64,000 nucleotides of DNA from Ryuthela nishihirai (GCA_038380435.1 JAWZYU010000028.1:45629095-45693094), one strand, 5' to 3'. Counted from the first letter of the stretch, positions 33,194 through 44,701 are shown. Notes: generated from the letters alone by a model not told the origin. Translations and numbers: made by a program.

Positions 33194-33836
33194 ATTGTAT
33201 AAAAGAAATATAAATCGGAAAACTGAGCATAAAATAAAATAGAAAAAAACCACAATTTTCGAACAGAGCAGAAACGCATTTCATATTTTTCCTACTCTTC
33301 ACTTTTCAACAAAGAAAAATGATCAAATCAGCAACAATAAAGAAGAGTAACAATCCAAGAATATTCCACGATGAGCAACAAATGGACCAGTAGTAACTCG
33401 GGCTCATTCAGAGGAGGCATTGTGTCCCAACAATGAGGTATTGACTTCAACAATGACACACAAGGATGACGCCCTACGATGAAGAACTGACAAATGTTCC
33501 CGCGCTTCGTTCCCGAGAGGATTACAATCTATCATCGACTGACCAACAATAAGAGGACGTATACAGTGTACAAGGAGGGACAGATAATCCTGGATGGCTG
33601 TCAGACTCCTGCTCGTTCATATGTTTCCGCCGTGAAGGATGTGGTAGGGACTTGGAAGATGAGGTTGGCTTGCGCCTGGGGAGGAGAGATGGACGGGGGG
33701 GGGGAGGGAGGGAAACGAGACATCATCTTCGAGATCGAGTCGTTTGGGAAAAATATCAGGAAAGCTTCATGAACGCTTTGTAAGATAAAGAAGAATGTGT
33801 TAATAGGAATTATCATGCCTTCATTCTATATACCGT
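33194..33836. other. Unassigned stretch
   Basis: Open frame 33494-33772 (92 residues) lies in balanced-composition DNA but ends in a G-run-encoded low-complexity stretch and matches no known family. Not called as a gene. Confidence 0.3.
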
Positions 33837-34541
33837 TGGATTGGGTTGTTTTATGTCTGAGCGGTACTTTTTTTGCACACCATGGGCTAAATGGCCAGGT
33901 CACATGGAAACCGAAGGCTCACAGAAGGATGGGGGAGGGGACCCACTGGAACATCTGTTGGGAGACAGATGGTAGCCTCCCGTCAAGGCGATCCAGCGTG
34001 TTCTTTAACGTTGGGTTGTTTTACCTCTGAGCGGTACTTTTTTACACATCATGGGCTAAATGGCCAGGTCACATGGACCCCGAAGGCTCAGAGAAGGTTG
34101 GGGGAGGGGACCCACTGGAGCAGCTGTTGAGAGACAGATGGTAGCATCCCGTCAAGGCCATCCAGCGTGTTCTTTAACGTTGGGTTGTTTTACCTATGAG
34201 CGGCAATTTTTTGCACACCATGAGCTAAATGGCCAGGTCACAAGAACCCCGAAGGCTCAGAGAAAATTGGGGGAGGGGATCCACTGGAACAGCTGTTGGG
34301 AGACAGATGGTAGCCTCCCGTCAAGGCCGTCCAGCGTGTGGCTCTCCCGCACATGGGGCCACGGCTTAACGTCCCATCCGACGGATGGCGGCCTTTCCAA
34401 GCCCATCGGTGTCCCCTACTGACCGTGGGTAGGGCTGGGAGTTTTGCGGAGATAAATCTCAACGCTGACCCACTTGGGACTCGGACCTGGGAACTACAGA
34501 TTACGAGCCTGGAGCGCTACCGACTGAGCCACCCCCGTCCC
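33837..34541 (-). mobile_element. SINE-A copy with three tail modules and 15-bp TSD
   Basis: CATTCTATATACCGT (33822-33836) and CATTCTACATACCGT (34542-34556), one mismatch. 3' ends occur near 33840, 34010 and 34180. The innermost module lacks the segment from CGTGTTCTTTAACG to the GTATGG region. Confidence 0.9.
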
Positions 34542-34566
34542 CATTCTACATACCGTATATACATAT

Positions 34567-35240
34567 AGGTTTGTGTTGTTTTAATTCTGGGCGGCACTTT
34601 TATGCGCCCCAATGGGGTAAATGGCCATCAAGCGTGTTTATTTTAAGTATACAGGGTATGGCTCTCCTGGGAGGGGGGGGGGGGAGGCTCAAGCGTTAGG
34701 ATCTCAGGCTTGTAATCTGCAGTTCTCAAGTTCGAGTCCCACTGGGTCAGCTATAAGATTGATCTCCGCAAATCTCCCCGTCCTTCCCTCGGCCAGTAGG
34801 GGACATCGATGGGCATGGAAAGGCCGCCGTCCGTCGGATGGGACGTTAAACGATGGCCCCCAGTGCAGAAGGCAGCTGTGCCCTGTTCGCATTACAGCAC
34901 AGGCTAGATGGCCTTGACTAGAGACTACGACCATCTGTCTCCTAATAGCTGTACAGTAGGTCCCCTTCCCCTAATTTTCTCTGAGCCGTCAGGGTCTTTG
35001 TTACCTGCACATTTAGCCCATCGTGGGCAAAAAAAGTGCAGCTCAGAGGTAAAACAACTGAACCGGACTTCAACATGGTGTCACGACTTAACATTCCATC
35101 CGACGGACGGCAGCCTTTCTAAACCTACCAGTGTCCCCTTTCTGTAAGAGGAGATGAATGTCAACGCAGGCACAAGTGGGACTCGAAACTGAGAACTGCA
35201 GATTACGAGCCTGGCGCGCTATCTACTGAGCTACCTCTAT
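34567..35240. mobile_element. Old SINE-A (-) split by another SINE-A (+)
   Basis: A decayed minus-strand 3' part (34567-34672) and head part (35070-35240) flank a plus-strand diverged copy (34673-35066) that starts with a G-run and CTCAAGCGTTAGGATCTCAGG. This is consistent with one insertion into another. Confidence 0.65.
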
Positions 35241-35339
35241 CCAACATCTCCCACTTAGGAGCTTGACTTATTCCCTAGCCTCTTATATCCGCTAACTTAC
35301 ATTTCCAAGGTTGAAATCCACCATTAAGCTAATTCCTCA

Positions 35340-35525
35340 TTGCCGTTAGTGAAAAAAGCGGTATCGATGGTTTTAGACGGCCGCAGGTCCGTCAAATGGA
35401 ACGTTAATCGTGGTCCCCTTCGTAGAGGAGGATGATACCCTATTCACGTTAAAGAAATGTAGCCTTAACAAGAGACTTCCATCTGTCGTACAATTATCCG
35501 CAGTATACTCTACCAGAACCTGAGC
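35340..35525 (+). mobile_element. Ancient SINE-A body fragment
   Basis: CGGTATCGATGG, CCGCAGGTCCGTCAAATGGA, GTTAATCGTGG, TTCACGTTAAAGAA and ACTTCCATCTGTCG follow SINE order at low similarity. Confidence 0.65.
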
Positions 35526-35526
35526 T

Positions 35527-36812
35527 GTTGGGGTTGGGTTGGGTTGTTTTACCTCTAAGCGGCACTTTTTTGCACACCATGGGCTAAATGGTCAGTGTCA
35601 TGTCCCTCGAATTTTATATTTATTTATTCATTTATTGTATATTTTTGTTATATATTATTGTTGTATATATTTTTATGTGTTCTTGAAAATGTTTGTGCTG
35701 GGATGACTCACTGTTGTTGTTTTCGGGTCTGAAGCTTGCTGCTTGTTTTAAGAATCAATGCCAGAAGTTGTTTATCGCCGTAAATGACTAGCCTAGGGGG
35801 CGCTAGTGCAGCGACGAGGCTAGGCGGGAGATTTGAAAGCTTTAGTCTTTGCCTTAGCTGTCGAACGAACAAGGTCGTTGCGACACACGTCAAAAGGACG
35901 CCGCCTTTCTCAAAAATTAACCCTTGAAGTCAGGGTGCGATTCCAAGAGGGAATCCAGATTCTTGGATAATCTTGTCTTTTATTCTTGTGGTTCAGGAGG
36001 AGCCACAGTGTAGGCAAAGGAAAATCCTTTCGCCAAGTTTTGAGGTCTGTAAAGTGAGAAATTGCAGAGTGTGCAATTCTCCACCTCATTTTAGTAATAT
36101 TTGCAGTAGCAAAGCAGCAAAGGCTCACGGAGTTGAGCGGTGAATTTGATAGTAGTTTTGTGGATTCAGAAAGAACCACAGTGTGAAGCAGCAAAGGCCC
36201 ACGGAGTGGAGTTCATTCCCAGCACGTGGCTGTATATAGTGTGAATAAAAATTGTGTCGTCCCTATATAACTCTCGTGCAGTAATTGATGGACAGTTCAT
36301 GTTCATCATTCAAGACCAGTTGCTTCAAAGGCATACAGTGGCACGGGCGTAAAAACCCACGAATCTGTGAGTTTCATCGAAGTGAATTAAGTAATTTCAT
36401 CATCGTCCCTCTCTCCTGTGTGGAATGGGTCACGACATCTGGCCCAGTCGAATAGGATCCGAACCAAGGGGTCACGACATCTGGCTCAGTCTGACAGGAT
36501 CCAAACGCAAGGGACATCACAGCCAGGTGACATAGACCCCGAAGACTCAGAGAAGGTTGGGGGAGGGGACCCACTGGAACATCTGTTGGGAGACAGATAG
36601 TAGCCTCCCGTCAAGGCCATCCAGCGTGTTCTTTAACATGCACAGGGTATGGCTCTCCCACACACGGGGCCACGGCTTAACGCTGACTGTGGGCAGGGCG
36701 CGGAATTTTGCGGAGATAAATCTCAACGCTGATCCAGCTGGGACTCGAACCTGGGAACTACAGATTACGAGCTTGGCGCGCTACCGACTGAGCCAGCCCC
36801 ACCCCGCCCCAG
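35527..36812 (-). mobile_element. SINE-A split by a solo LTR
   Basis: The tail part 35527-35595 ends ATGGTCAG. The remainder 36522-36812 resumes GCCAGGTGACATAGACCCC, which is contiguous in the intact SINE. A deletion removes the CCCATCCGACGG...GTCCCCTACTGAC section around 36681. Confidence 0.87.
35596..36521 (+). mobile_element. Solo LTR, 926 bp
   Basis: Begins TGTCATGTCCC and ends GGGACATCACA, flanked by GTCAG (35591-35595) and GCCAG (36522-36526), a 5-bp TSD with one change. A TATATA-like motif (about 36230) and AATAAA (about 36243) may be the LTR promoter and polyadenylation signals. Same family as 3472-4869 but opposite orientation and lacking the piggyBac-type insert. Two imperfect copies of TCACGACATCTGGC(C/T)CAGTC lie near the 3' end (36430-36495). 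Confidence 0.82.
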
Positions 36813-38311
36813 CAGTTGGGGGGTACTTGTGACATTTAGCCCATTGTAACCAAAAAATAAGAACTTTCTGCTCAGAGGCAAAATAATCTGAGGTTCAAAA
36901 GAAAAGTTTGTATCTATAAATGACACATTCTTTTCTCTCTGTGCAACGAAAACATCTTGATTCCTTTTGAAAAGGTTCTTTTATTCGATGCCATTTCAAA
37001 ATGCTTTTAGCATTGGAAAGCATTTGCGCTATCAGGGGAATTCAAACATCACGGGGGGAAAAACTGAAGAGAAGTTGATATCATTATTATTATAATTCAT
37101 TTTTATTCTCTAACGTCGAAGCATTCATAGAATGCCTCCTTTGTTCGTCATAACGAAGAGTAGAAATATCTCGCCCATCTCTGTCGGGAGATTTATCTTT
37201 CATCCTCATTACATCCGCATCTTTCCCTTCAACAATCGCTCCTCCTGCTAACAATTCCGTTTAAACTCTCTGTTTTCCGCGAAGCTCGCCTACAAATTCT
37301 TCTCGACATCTCCCGGTGTCTTAACTACTTCAATAAATCTAAATCACCCTCTGACAGTCCACACGCCAAACGCATCACCTCTTCGTAAACTCCGTCTAAA
37401 ACTTTCGCATTTTCGTTGTGTCATAAAGAGCTTGGACCTCGTCTCGCAGAAGTCTTTCATGTCAAGAGTTACGTCTCCATGGCAACGAAGCGTGAAGCTT
37501 CATTCCACCATTGAAGATAATTGAATCCCATACACGTGGGATTTAAGGAGCCATCTTTTGTTATGGATTCTGCCTTATCCCGCTGTTTCTCTCTCTCTCT
37601 CGTGGCAGCATCCTTCTCCATCTTCTCCTCCTCCTCTTCCTTCTCTATTCTCCTCCTCCCTCCCCTCCCCTTCTCATGACTGACTCCCTATTGTTGATGC
37701 TATCTGCCGTTTACTTCCGGTAAAGAAACTTGGAAAATTTTGTAGCGGAAATTTTGATTGCTTGTTCTGTGGAGAAGCTATGCGAGAATCTGAAGCGTTT
37801 TCAACCACTGTTGATAAAAAAAAAGAAAACAGACAGTAAAAAAAAACTCATCCTTTGGTTTTCTATTTATTGAGGAAATGCTTTCCTAATGCCTTTCTTT
37901 TCATATAAGAGTAATGTTACATTATATTATATTATTTGTAATGTAGACAATTTGCACCACAGTGAGGTATACTTTACTAAAATATTACAACATTTTTTGT
38001 CAATGCGAACAAACTTATATAACTAACTCTATAGCTTCTAAAACAAGCAATTAATGGTAAAATACTGACTGAAAATAAATTAAAGATCATGATCAAATCT
38101 ATTTAAATCACGATTTTCGATATTTTAAGTGCTACGTGTTTGAAGGGTGTGGAAGATAATATATTTAACAATGAATTATGTTATTTATTAAAAAATCATT
38201 CATAATTGTCTGGTATTGAAATAATCATAATGGTAACATCTACAATATAATATTTATTTTATTAAAGGTTTGAAACAATACTTATTATTTAAGTTTTGAT
38301 TCGTTTCTTAA
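36813..38311. other. Unassigned 1.5-kb stretch
   Basis: Pyrimidine-rich at 37595-37675 (CTCTCTCTCT, TCCTCCTCC), AT-rich after 37780. No exon, SINE or MITE recognised. Confidence 0.4.
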
Positions 38312-38327
38312 GTCGTCGTCGTCGTCG

Positions 38328-38366
<39 letters not shown>

Positions 38367-39060
38367 AGGGGGGCGAGGGGGGTTCAGTCGGTAGCGCGCC
38401 AGGCTCGTAATCTGTAGTTCCCAGCTTCGAGTCCCAGCTGGGTCAGCGTTGAGATTTATCTCCGCAAAATTCCCCGCCCTGCCCACGGTCAGTAGGGGAC
38501 ACCGATGGGCTTGGAAAGGCCGCCGACCGTCGGATGGGACATTAAGCCGTGGCCCCGTGTGTGGGAGAGCCATACCCTGTGCACGTTAAAGAACACGCTG
38601 GATGGCCTTGACGGGAGGCTAACATCTGTCTCCCAACAGCTGTTCCAGTGGGTCCCCTCACCCAACCTTCTCTGAGCCTTCGGGGTCCATGTGACCTGGC
38701 CATTTAGCCCATGGTGTGCAAAAAAGTGCCTCTCAGAGGTAAAACATCCCAACCCAACTCATCTTCAAGCAGCCATGGGCTACGGAGGTCCAACCAGACC
38801 GTGCAATTTAGTTCTCCAAGCAAGTCTATCCTGAGCTACATCTACTGCATCTGGCCACTGCACACCAATTCTAACAAGGTCCTGTTTGACATTGTCTGCC
38901 CACCGCATCCTAGGTCTCCCCTTCTTTCTGAGGCCTTTAGGCACACTGTTCATAACCCTATTCGCCAATCTATAATTATTCATACGGGCAACATGGCCAA
39001 ACCAACGGAGTCTCTCTCTGCACAATATGCTGCTTAAAGGAGGTTGCAAACTCCTTTGCC
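38312..39060 (-). mobile_element. RTE-like LINE 3' end with SINE-A in its microsatellite tail
   Basis: Coding remnant at 38780-39049: LRWFGHVARM, KKGRPRMRWADNVKQDL and AQDRLAWRTKLHG, open for 89 codons. Its 3' end on the minus strand runs into an ATC/GTC microsatellite (38312-38366), from which it is separated by a SINE-A (38367-38757). CATCATCAAG and CATCTTCAAG at the two SINE borders look like its TSD. The 5' truncation is close to 39060, followed by sequence shared with the copy at 50 kb. Confidence 0.8.
38367..38757 (+). mobile_element. SINE-A inside LINE tail
   Basis: Single-module complete element, from GGGGGCGAGGGGGGTTCAG to ACATCCCAACCCAA. Confidence 0.92.
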
Positions 39061-39123
39061 TAACCTCACCATTGGTCTATAAATAAATGTTTGAAGAACA
39101 CTTTTAATATATGTATATATGTA

Positions 39124-39338
39124 CAGTCGCTCAAAAAAATATCCGAACACTATGGTTGATTACAGAATTCAGAAAAAATATCTGGCAAAGATTTGTTTAG
39201 AAATTAGTGATCTGGCAACCTTCGTGTCACGTGACACGGAAGTTGACAGATCACTAATTTCTAAAAAAATTCGTTGCCAGATTTTTTTCCTGAATTCTGT
39301 AATCAGCTATAGTGTTCGGATACTTTTTTGAGCGACTG
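39124..39338. mobile_element. Palindromic Tc1/mariner-type MITE, full length
   Basis: TA-flanked (39122-39123, 39339-39340), CAGTCGCTCAAAAAAATATC to GATACTTTTTTGAGCGACTG, 215 bp, with CACGTG at the centre. This is the clearest intact copy in the window. Confidence 0.9.
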
Positions 39339-39574
39339 TACTCTACCTTCACTAGGTAGCAGGTATTTAGTTAAAAAAACATTATGCCTGTGAAGAGTAA
39401 GAATCGATGCTCAGTAACTTAATGAATAAGTTTTTTATTAAAGATTGTGGCTGAAGATGTCTCATTCAAATCAGTTTAAATCCAATTTTCAATATTATTT
39501 GCTCATTATTTAAGGAGTTATTGAATCTGAAGCATTTAAAAAAATTAGTTCTACAATCATTAAAAACTGGCAAA

Positions 39575-40245
39575 AATTGGTTTGGCCATATTGCCCGTAT
39601 GGATAATTATAGATTGGCGAATAGGGTTATGAACAGTGTGCCTAAAGGCCTCAGAAGGTGGGGGAGACCTAGGATGCGGTGGGCAGACAATGTCAAACAG
39701 GACCTTGTTAGAATTGGTGTGAAGTGGCCGGATGCAGCAGATGTAGCTCAGGACAGACTTGCTTGGGGAACTAAATTGCACATGGGGCGGGGGTGGCTCA
39801 GTCGGTAGCGCGCCAGACTCGTAATCTGTAGTTCCCAGGTTCGAGTCCCAGCTGGGTCAGCGTTGAGATTTATCTCCGCAAATTCCCCGCCCTGCCCACG
39901 GTCAGTAGGGAACACCGATGGGCTTGGAAAGGCCGCCGTCCGTCGGATAGGACGTTAAGTCGTGGCTCCGTGTGCGGGAGAGTCATACCCTGTGCACGTT
40001 AAAGAACACGCTGGGTGGCCTTAACGGGAGGCTACCATCTGTCTCCCAAGAGCTGTTCCAGTGGGTCCCCTCTCACAACCTTCTCTGAGTCTTCGGGGTC
40101 CATGTGACCTGGCCATTTAGCCCATGGTGTGCAAAAAAGTGCCGCTCAGAGGTAAAACAACCCAACCCAACTAAATTGCACGGTCTGGTTGGACCTCCGT
40201 AGCCCATGGCTGCTTGAGGATGATGAGGATGATGATGAAATTACA
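39575..40245 (+). mobile_element. RTE-like LINE 3' end interrupted by SINE-A
   Basis: Left part 39575-39781 encodes FGHIARMDNYRLANRV through AQDRLAWGTKLH. The right part 40169-40245 carries CGGTCTGGTTGGACCTCCG, GCCCATGGCTGCTTGAGGATG and an imperfect GAT tail. The SINE sits between AACTAAATTGCAC duplications. Confidence 0.87.
39782..40168 (+). mobile_element. SINE-A with 13-bp TSD inside LINE
   Basis: Perfect AACTAAATTGCAC at 39769-39781 and 40169-40181. Complete single-module copy. Confidence 0.95.
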
Positions 40246-40440
40246 TTTGATTATGTCAATAAAGTTCAATATAACGTTTATCGCTTCCGTTTTAACCTAT
40301 CTGAATTAACTTTATAGAACAAACATTTGAACTCACATGTTGCTATTAAAAATTCCAACTTCCGTATCTCCATAAAAGTTCACCATAAAAAAGAGTGTAA
40401 TGTTACAGAAGTTTATGGTGTCGATGCAGAAATTACAAAA

Positions 40441-41010
40441 GTGCTGACTCCAGACTCGTAATCTGCAGATCCCAGGTTCGAGTCCCACTTTGGCACAAAA
40501 CTCCCCGCCATGCCCTCGATCAATAAGGGATACCGATGGACTTGGAAAGGTCGCCGTCCGTCTTATGTGATGTTAAGCCGTGGATCCGTATGGGGGAGAG
40601 CCATATACGTGAAAGAACAAGCAGGATAGTCGGTAGCGTGTCAGCTCGTAATATGTAGTTCCTAGGTTCGAGTCCCGCTTGGGCCAGCTTTGAAATTAAT
40701 CTCCGCAAAACTCTCCGCCCCGCCATCGGTCAGTAGGAAGACACCGGTGGGTTTGGAAAGAGTGCCGTCCGTCGGATGGGACGTTAGGAAAAGTCGCCGT
40801 CCGTCTTATGTGATGTTAAGCCGTGGCCCCTTGTTTGTATAAGTTAAAAAACCCGCTAGATGGCCTTGCTAGCAGGCTTCCATCCGTCTCGCAACAGTCT
40901 TGCAGTGGGTCACCATCCTCCAACCTCCTCTGAGCTCACGGGGTGTTTGTGACCTGGCCATTTAGGTCAATGTGTGCAGAAAAGTGCCGCTTAGAGGTAA
41001 AACAAACCAA
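40441..41010 (+). mobile_element. Tandem remnants of old SINE-A copies
   Basis: First remnant 40441-40620 (head, then jump to body). Second 40625-41010 has a head with GGTTCGAGTCCC, a duplicated TCGCCGTCCGTCTTATGTGATGTTAAG-like piece (near 40553 and 40796) and a decayed 3' end, GAGGTAAAACAAACCAA. Confidence 0.72.
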
Positions 41011-41239
41011 GGGAACAAAAGTGCTTCACAAGAATTAAATTTTTGGCAAGAGAAGAATTTTTATTCTTTTCTAGTAAGATACTTATGATCATTGGCAAAA
41101 ATGAAATACACTCTTAATTTCATGAAAAATTGTAATTTTACAATTTCTTTTTAAGATTTAACTTACAAAGTAAAAGAGAATCGATGGAGAATAATGTTAC
41201 ACAGGGAGCTAGTTTTATATAAAAGGTGAAGTATTTACA
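41011..41239. other. AT-rich spacer
   Basis: No feature recognised. Confidence 0.35.
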
Positions 41240-41250
41240 TCTGTGAAAGA

Positions 41251-41980
41251 AATGGGTGGGGGTGGCTCAGTCGATAGCTCGCTAGGCTCGTAATCTGTAG
41301 TTCCCAGGTTCGAGTCCCAGCTGGGTCAGCGTTGAGATTTATCTCCGCAAAATTCCCCGCCCTGCCCACGGTCAGTAGGGGCCCCCGAAGGCTTGGAAAG
41401 GCCGCCGTCCGTCGGATGGGACATTAAGCCGTGGCCCCGTGTGCATGAGAGAGCCATACCCTGTGCACTTTAAAGAACATGCTGGATTGCCTTGACGGGA
41501 GGCTACCATCTGTCTCCCAACAGCTGTTCCAGTGGGTCCCCTCTCCCAACTTTCTCTGAACCTTCGGGGTCCATGTGACCTGGCCATTTAGCCCACGGTG
41601 TGCAAAAAAGTGCCATTCAAAGGTAAGACATTCACGATAAAAAAACACGCTGAATGGCCTTGACGGGAGGCTACCATCTGTCTCCCAATAGCTGTTCCAG
41701 TTGGTCTCCTCCCCCAACTTTCTCTGAACCTTCGGGGTCCATGTGACCAGGCCATTTTGCCCACGGTGTGCAAAACGTGCCGCTCAGAGGTAAAACAACC
41801 CAACGTTAAAGAACACGCTGGATGGCCTTGACGGTAGGCCACCATCTGTCTCCCAACAGCTGTTCCAGTGGGTCCCCTCCCCCTACCTTCTCTGAGCCTT
41901 CGGGGTCCATGTGACCTGGCCATTTAACCCATGATGTGCAAAAAAGTGCCACTCAGAGGTAAAAACAACCCCAAAAACAA
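41251..41980 (+). mobile_element. SINE-A copy with three tail modules and TSD
   Basis: CTGTGAAAGAA at 41240-41250 and 41981-41991. Modules begin near 41470, 41638 and 41803. The middle junction is altered (AAGACATTCACGATAAAAAAAC), while the last is the standard ACAACCCAACGTTAAAGAAC. Confidence 0.92.
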
Positions 41981-41991
41981 CTGTGAAAGAA

Positions 41992-42281
41992 TGTTGACAT
42001 TTGTATTATAAAAGAAATCAGATTAAGTTAAAAAAAATCCTATGCATTAACAATTTATCCTAGTTTTAAACATGTTAAGAAGAAAAGTATACAAACTAGA
42101 AAATGAATTCAAGCTCAGATTTTCGAACCCAAGGTTAAAATTGATCCCGGAACCAAACTTTTCTATATATAATGATCCTGAACTCGGTCAGATCGAAATT
42201 AGAAATTATTCGATTAAATTCTTTCTGTTCCCGTGTGAAAAAGACGTTGTTTCGGAAATGCGAAAGTAAATATTTTATGGT
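41992..42281. other. AT-rich spacer
   Basis: A 65-codon open frame at 42072-42269 has no recognised domain. Confidence 0.3.
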
Positions 42282-42655
42282 TGGTTGGGATGTTTTACCT
42301 CTGAGCGGCACTTTTTTGCACACCATGGGCTAAATAGCCAGGTCACAAGGACCCCGAAGGCTCAGAGAAGGTTGGGGGAGGAGACCCACTGGAATAGCTG
42401 TTGGGAGACAGATGGTAGCCTTCCGTTAAAGCCATCCAACGTGTTCTTTAACGTGCACAGGGTATGGCTCTCCTAGCACACGGGGAAACGGCTTAACGTC
42501 CCATCCGACGGACGGCAGCCTTTCCAAGCCCATCGGTGACCTTACTGACCGTGGGCAGGGAATATTGCGGAGGTAAATCTCAAACGCTGACCCAGCTGGG
42601 ACTCGAACCTGGGAACATACAGATTATGAACCTGACGCGCTACCGACTGAGCCAG
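42282..42655 (-). mobile_element. SINE-A copy
   Basis: From GGTTGGGATGTTTTACC to CGACTGAGCCAGACTGG. It has small changes in the head (AACATACAGATTATGAACC) and a deletion around GGCAGGGAATATTGCGG. Confidence 0.9.
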
Positions 42656-43120
42656 ACTGGATTGATGAATAACATATGGCAAAAATTTTAAAGCATTATT
42701 TATTAATTTAAATTTTGAGGCATTCGACAACAATTAGCAAAATTCTGGGATTCTTTTGTCTTAGTTGAATATCGTTGTACAGTCGTCTGTAGACATTCAA
42801 CTTTTTTGTTTGCAGATAATTTACCATTTATGTTTTCTCTTTTTGTTTTTTGGTGGGTGGAGATTTTACAGTTATTATTGAAACAAAATGATTTACCTTG
42901 TTGCCACCAGTCTGTGTTTGAAATGCAACTTTTTGTTTAAAAGATGTATAAAAAATATTTAGATATTTATAAAATATTACCATATGCATCTCCTCCAGTC
43001 ATCTATTAGTTCGAATTGCCGCTGTTAGATGGCACTAGAGGCGGAAAATGAAAACTTCATTCTCTTTGAAAACGATCGTACCATATCCACTATAGATGAT
43101 TTGGGATTTTTTTCTCTAGT
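42656..43120. other. AT-rich spacer
   Basis: No feature recognised before the composite MITE. Confidence 0.35.
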
Positions 43121-43122
43121 TA

Positions 43123-43899
43123 CAGTCGCTGAAAAAAATATTCGAACATTATGGTTGATTACAGAATTCAGAAAAAATATCTGGCAGCGATTTGTTTTAG
43201 AAATTAGTGATCTGGCAACCTTCGTGTCACGTGATTACAGAATTCAGGAAAAATATCTGGAGCGTGTACAGCAACTGTACACGCTCCAGTTACCGTTCAC
43301 AGCAAACTGGAGCGTGTGCAGTTACTGCACACGCTCCAGTTTGCTGTGAACGGTAACTGCACACGCTCAATATTTCCGTGAGTGAGCCCACACGATCTAG
43401 GTCTTTGTGAGCTCACACGATCCAATGTTCTGTGAACATTAATCGCAACCGCTCCAGTTTGCTGTGAACGGTAACTGCACACGCTCCATATTCATTGCAT
43501 CATATATATTAAAAAATATTCGAACACTATGGTTGATTACAGAATTCAGAAAAAATATCTGGCAGCGATTTTTGTTTAGAAATTAGTGATCTGGCAACCT
43601 TCGTGTCACGTGACACGAAGGTTGCCAGAACAATAATTTCTAAAAAAAATCGTTGCCAGATATTTTTTCTGAAATCTGAAGGTTACCAGATCACCAATTT
43701 CTAAAAATATCGTTGCCAGATATTTTTTCTGAATTCTGAAGTTTTCCAGATCATTAATTTCTAAAAAAATCGTTGGCAGATATTTTTTTCCGAATTCTGA
43801 AGGTTGTCAGATTACTAATTCCTGAAAAAAATCGTTGCCAGATGTTTTTTCTGAATTCTGTAATCAACCATAGTGTTGGGATATTTTTCTGAGCGACTG
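43123..43899. mobile_element. Composite palindromic MITE with 69-nt perfect palindrome
   Basis: TA-flanked (43121-43122, 43900-43901), 777 bp. Left arm to CACGTG, then the inserted hairpin block: a 15-bp stem CTGGAGCGTGTACAG with CAA loop near 43256-43288, and a 69-nt inverted repeat at 43289-43357. A second MITE body starts near 43512. The right arm is expanded into about four tandem copies (43620-43860) of a roughly 65-bp unit with TTCTAAAAA(AA)TCGTTGCCAG. Confidence 0.85.
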
Positions 43900-43901
43900 T
43901 A

Positions 43902-44701
43902 CACAAAGCAAATTTTATTTCTGCTGCAGTTGCCATATTTCCCACAGTGTTAAACTGTCACGATTACCTAATATAGAAAGTAGCAAGATATATTAAGAAA
44001 GATGAAACATCAGAAACAACAAGTGAAAAGTGTGGCGAACAAACAGAGAGATAACAATCCACAGACAGTGACGAAATAGCACTGAGTCAATAAAGGAACG
44101 CAACAGCAATCTTTCTTATTATCACTTCATGACATTTGTTGCCTGTTTGCAATGTAGCAAATCAGACAGGCAAGCAACATTAAATTTATGATCCAATCTC
44201 ATCTCGTTGAGGCAATCGGAAGAGCAGTGCGAGGATGGCCCAGATCAGTAGCCAATCCATCCTCCTCTCCTTCTCTCGTCGTCATGTCTTTTGTTTCGAT
44301 CTCCTTCTTCTGTTGTCTCCATCTTCTCGCAATACTGTGATACTGACCCGCCACCAAATAGGCTCTTCCTAATTACTGAACTGAGCCGACGACGTTCCCT
44401 TAATTCTCTCTCCTCTTGTTCTCGGAGCGAAGGATTCGTAAGAGAATTCGGGGTCCGTCAGGGACTATATTCCGGAATCGACCTTCATCACCTTTTCTCT
44501 GTCCTGCAGCCGATGCTGCTCCTTCTGCTGATACAAGTGCTGGCGAATCGATCGCATCCAATATTACGTCTAATCCGCTAAAGCAGCGGCTAAGACGGGT
44601 TCAGTCGTTGGCGAAACAAAGCCGGTGGAGATGGTGCCATCTCCTCTCTCTTCTTCATACTCCTCCTTTGATGTTGAGCAGAGACAGAATGATGCATCGA
44701 G
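43902..44701. other. Unassigned stretch before the purine tract
   Basis: 44200-44700 has balanced composition and overlapping open frames (44291-44581, 44416-44718), including a leucine-rich run after CTGCAG, but no splice pair or domain supports an exon. Confidence 0.3.

Noticed and set aside
33494..33772. 92-codon open frame in balanced-composition DNA
   Set aside because: No recognisable domain, no flanking splice signals that I trust, and its end is low complexity.
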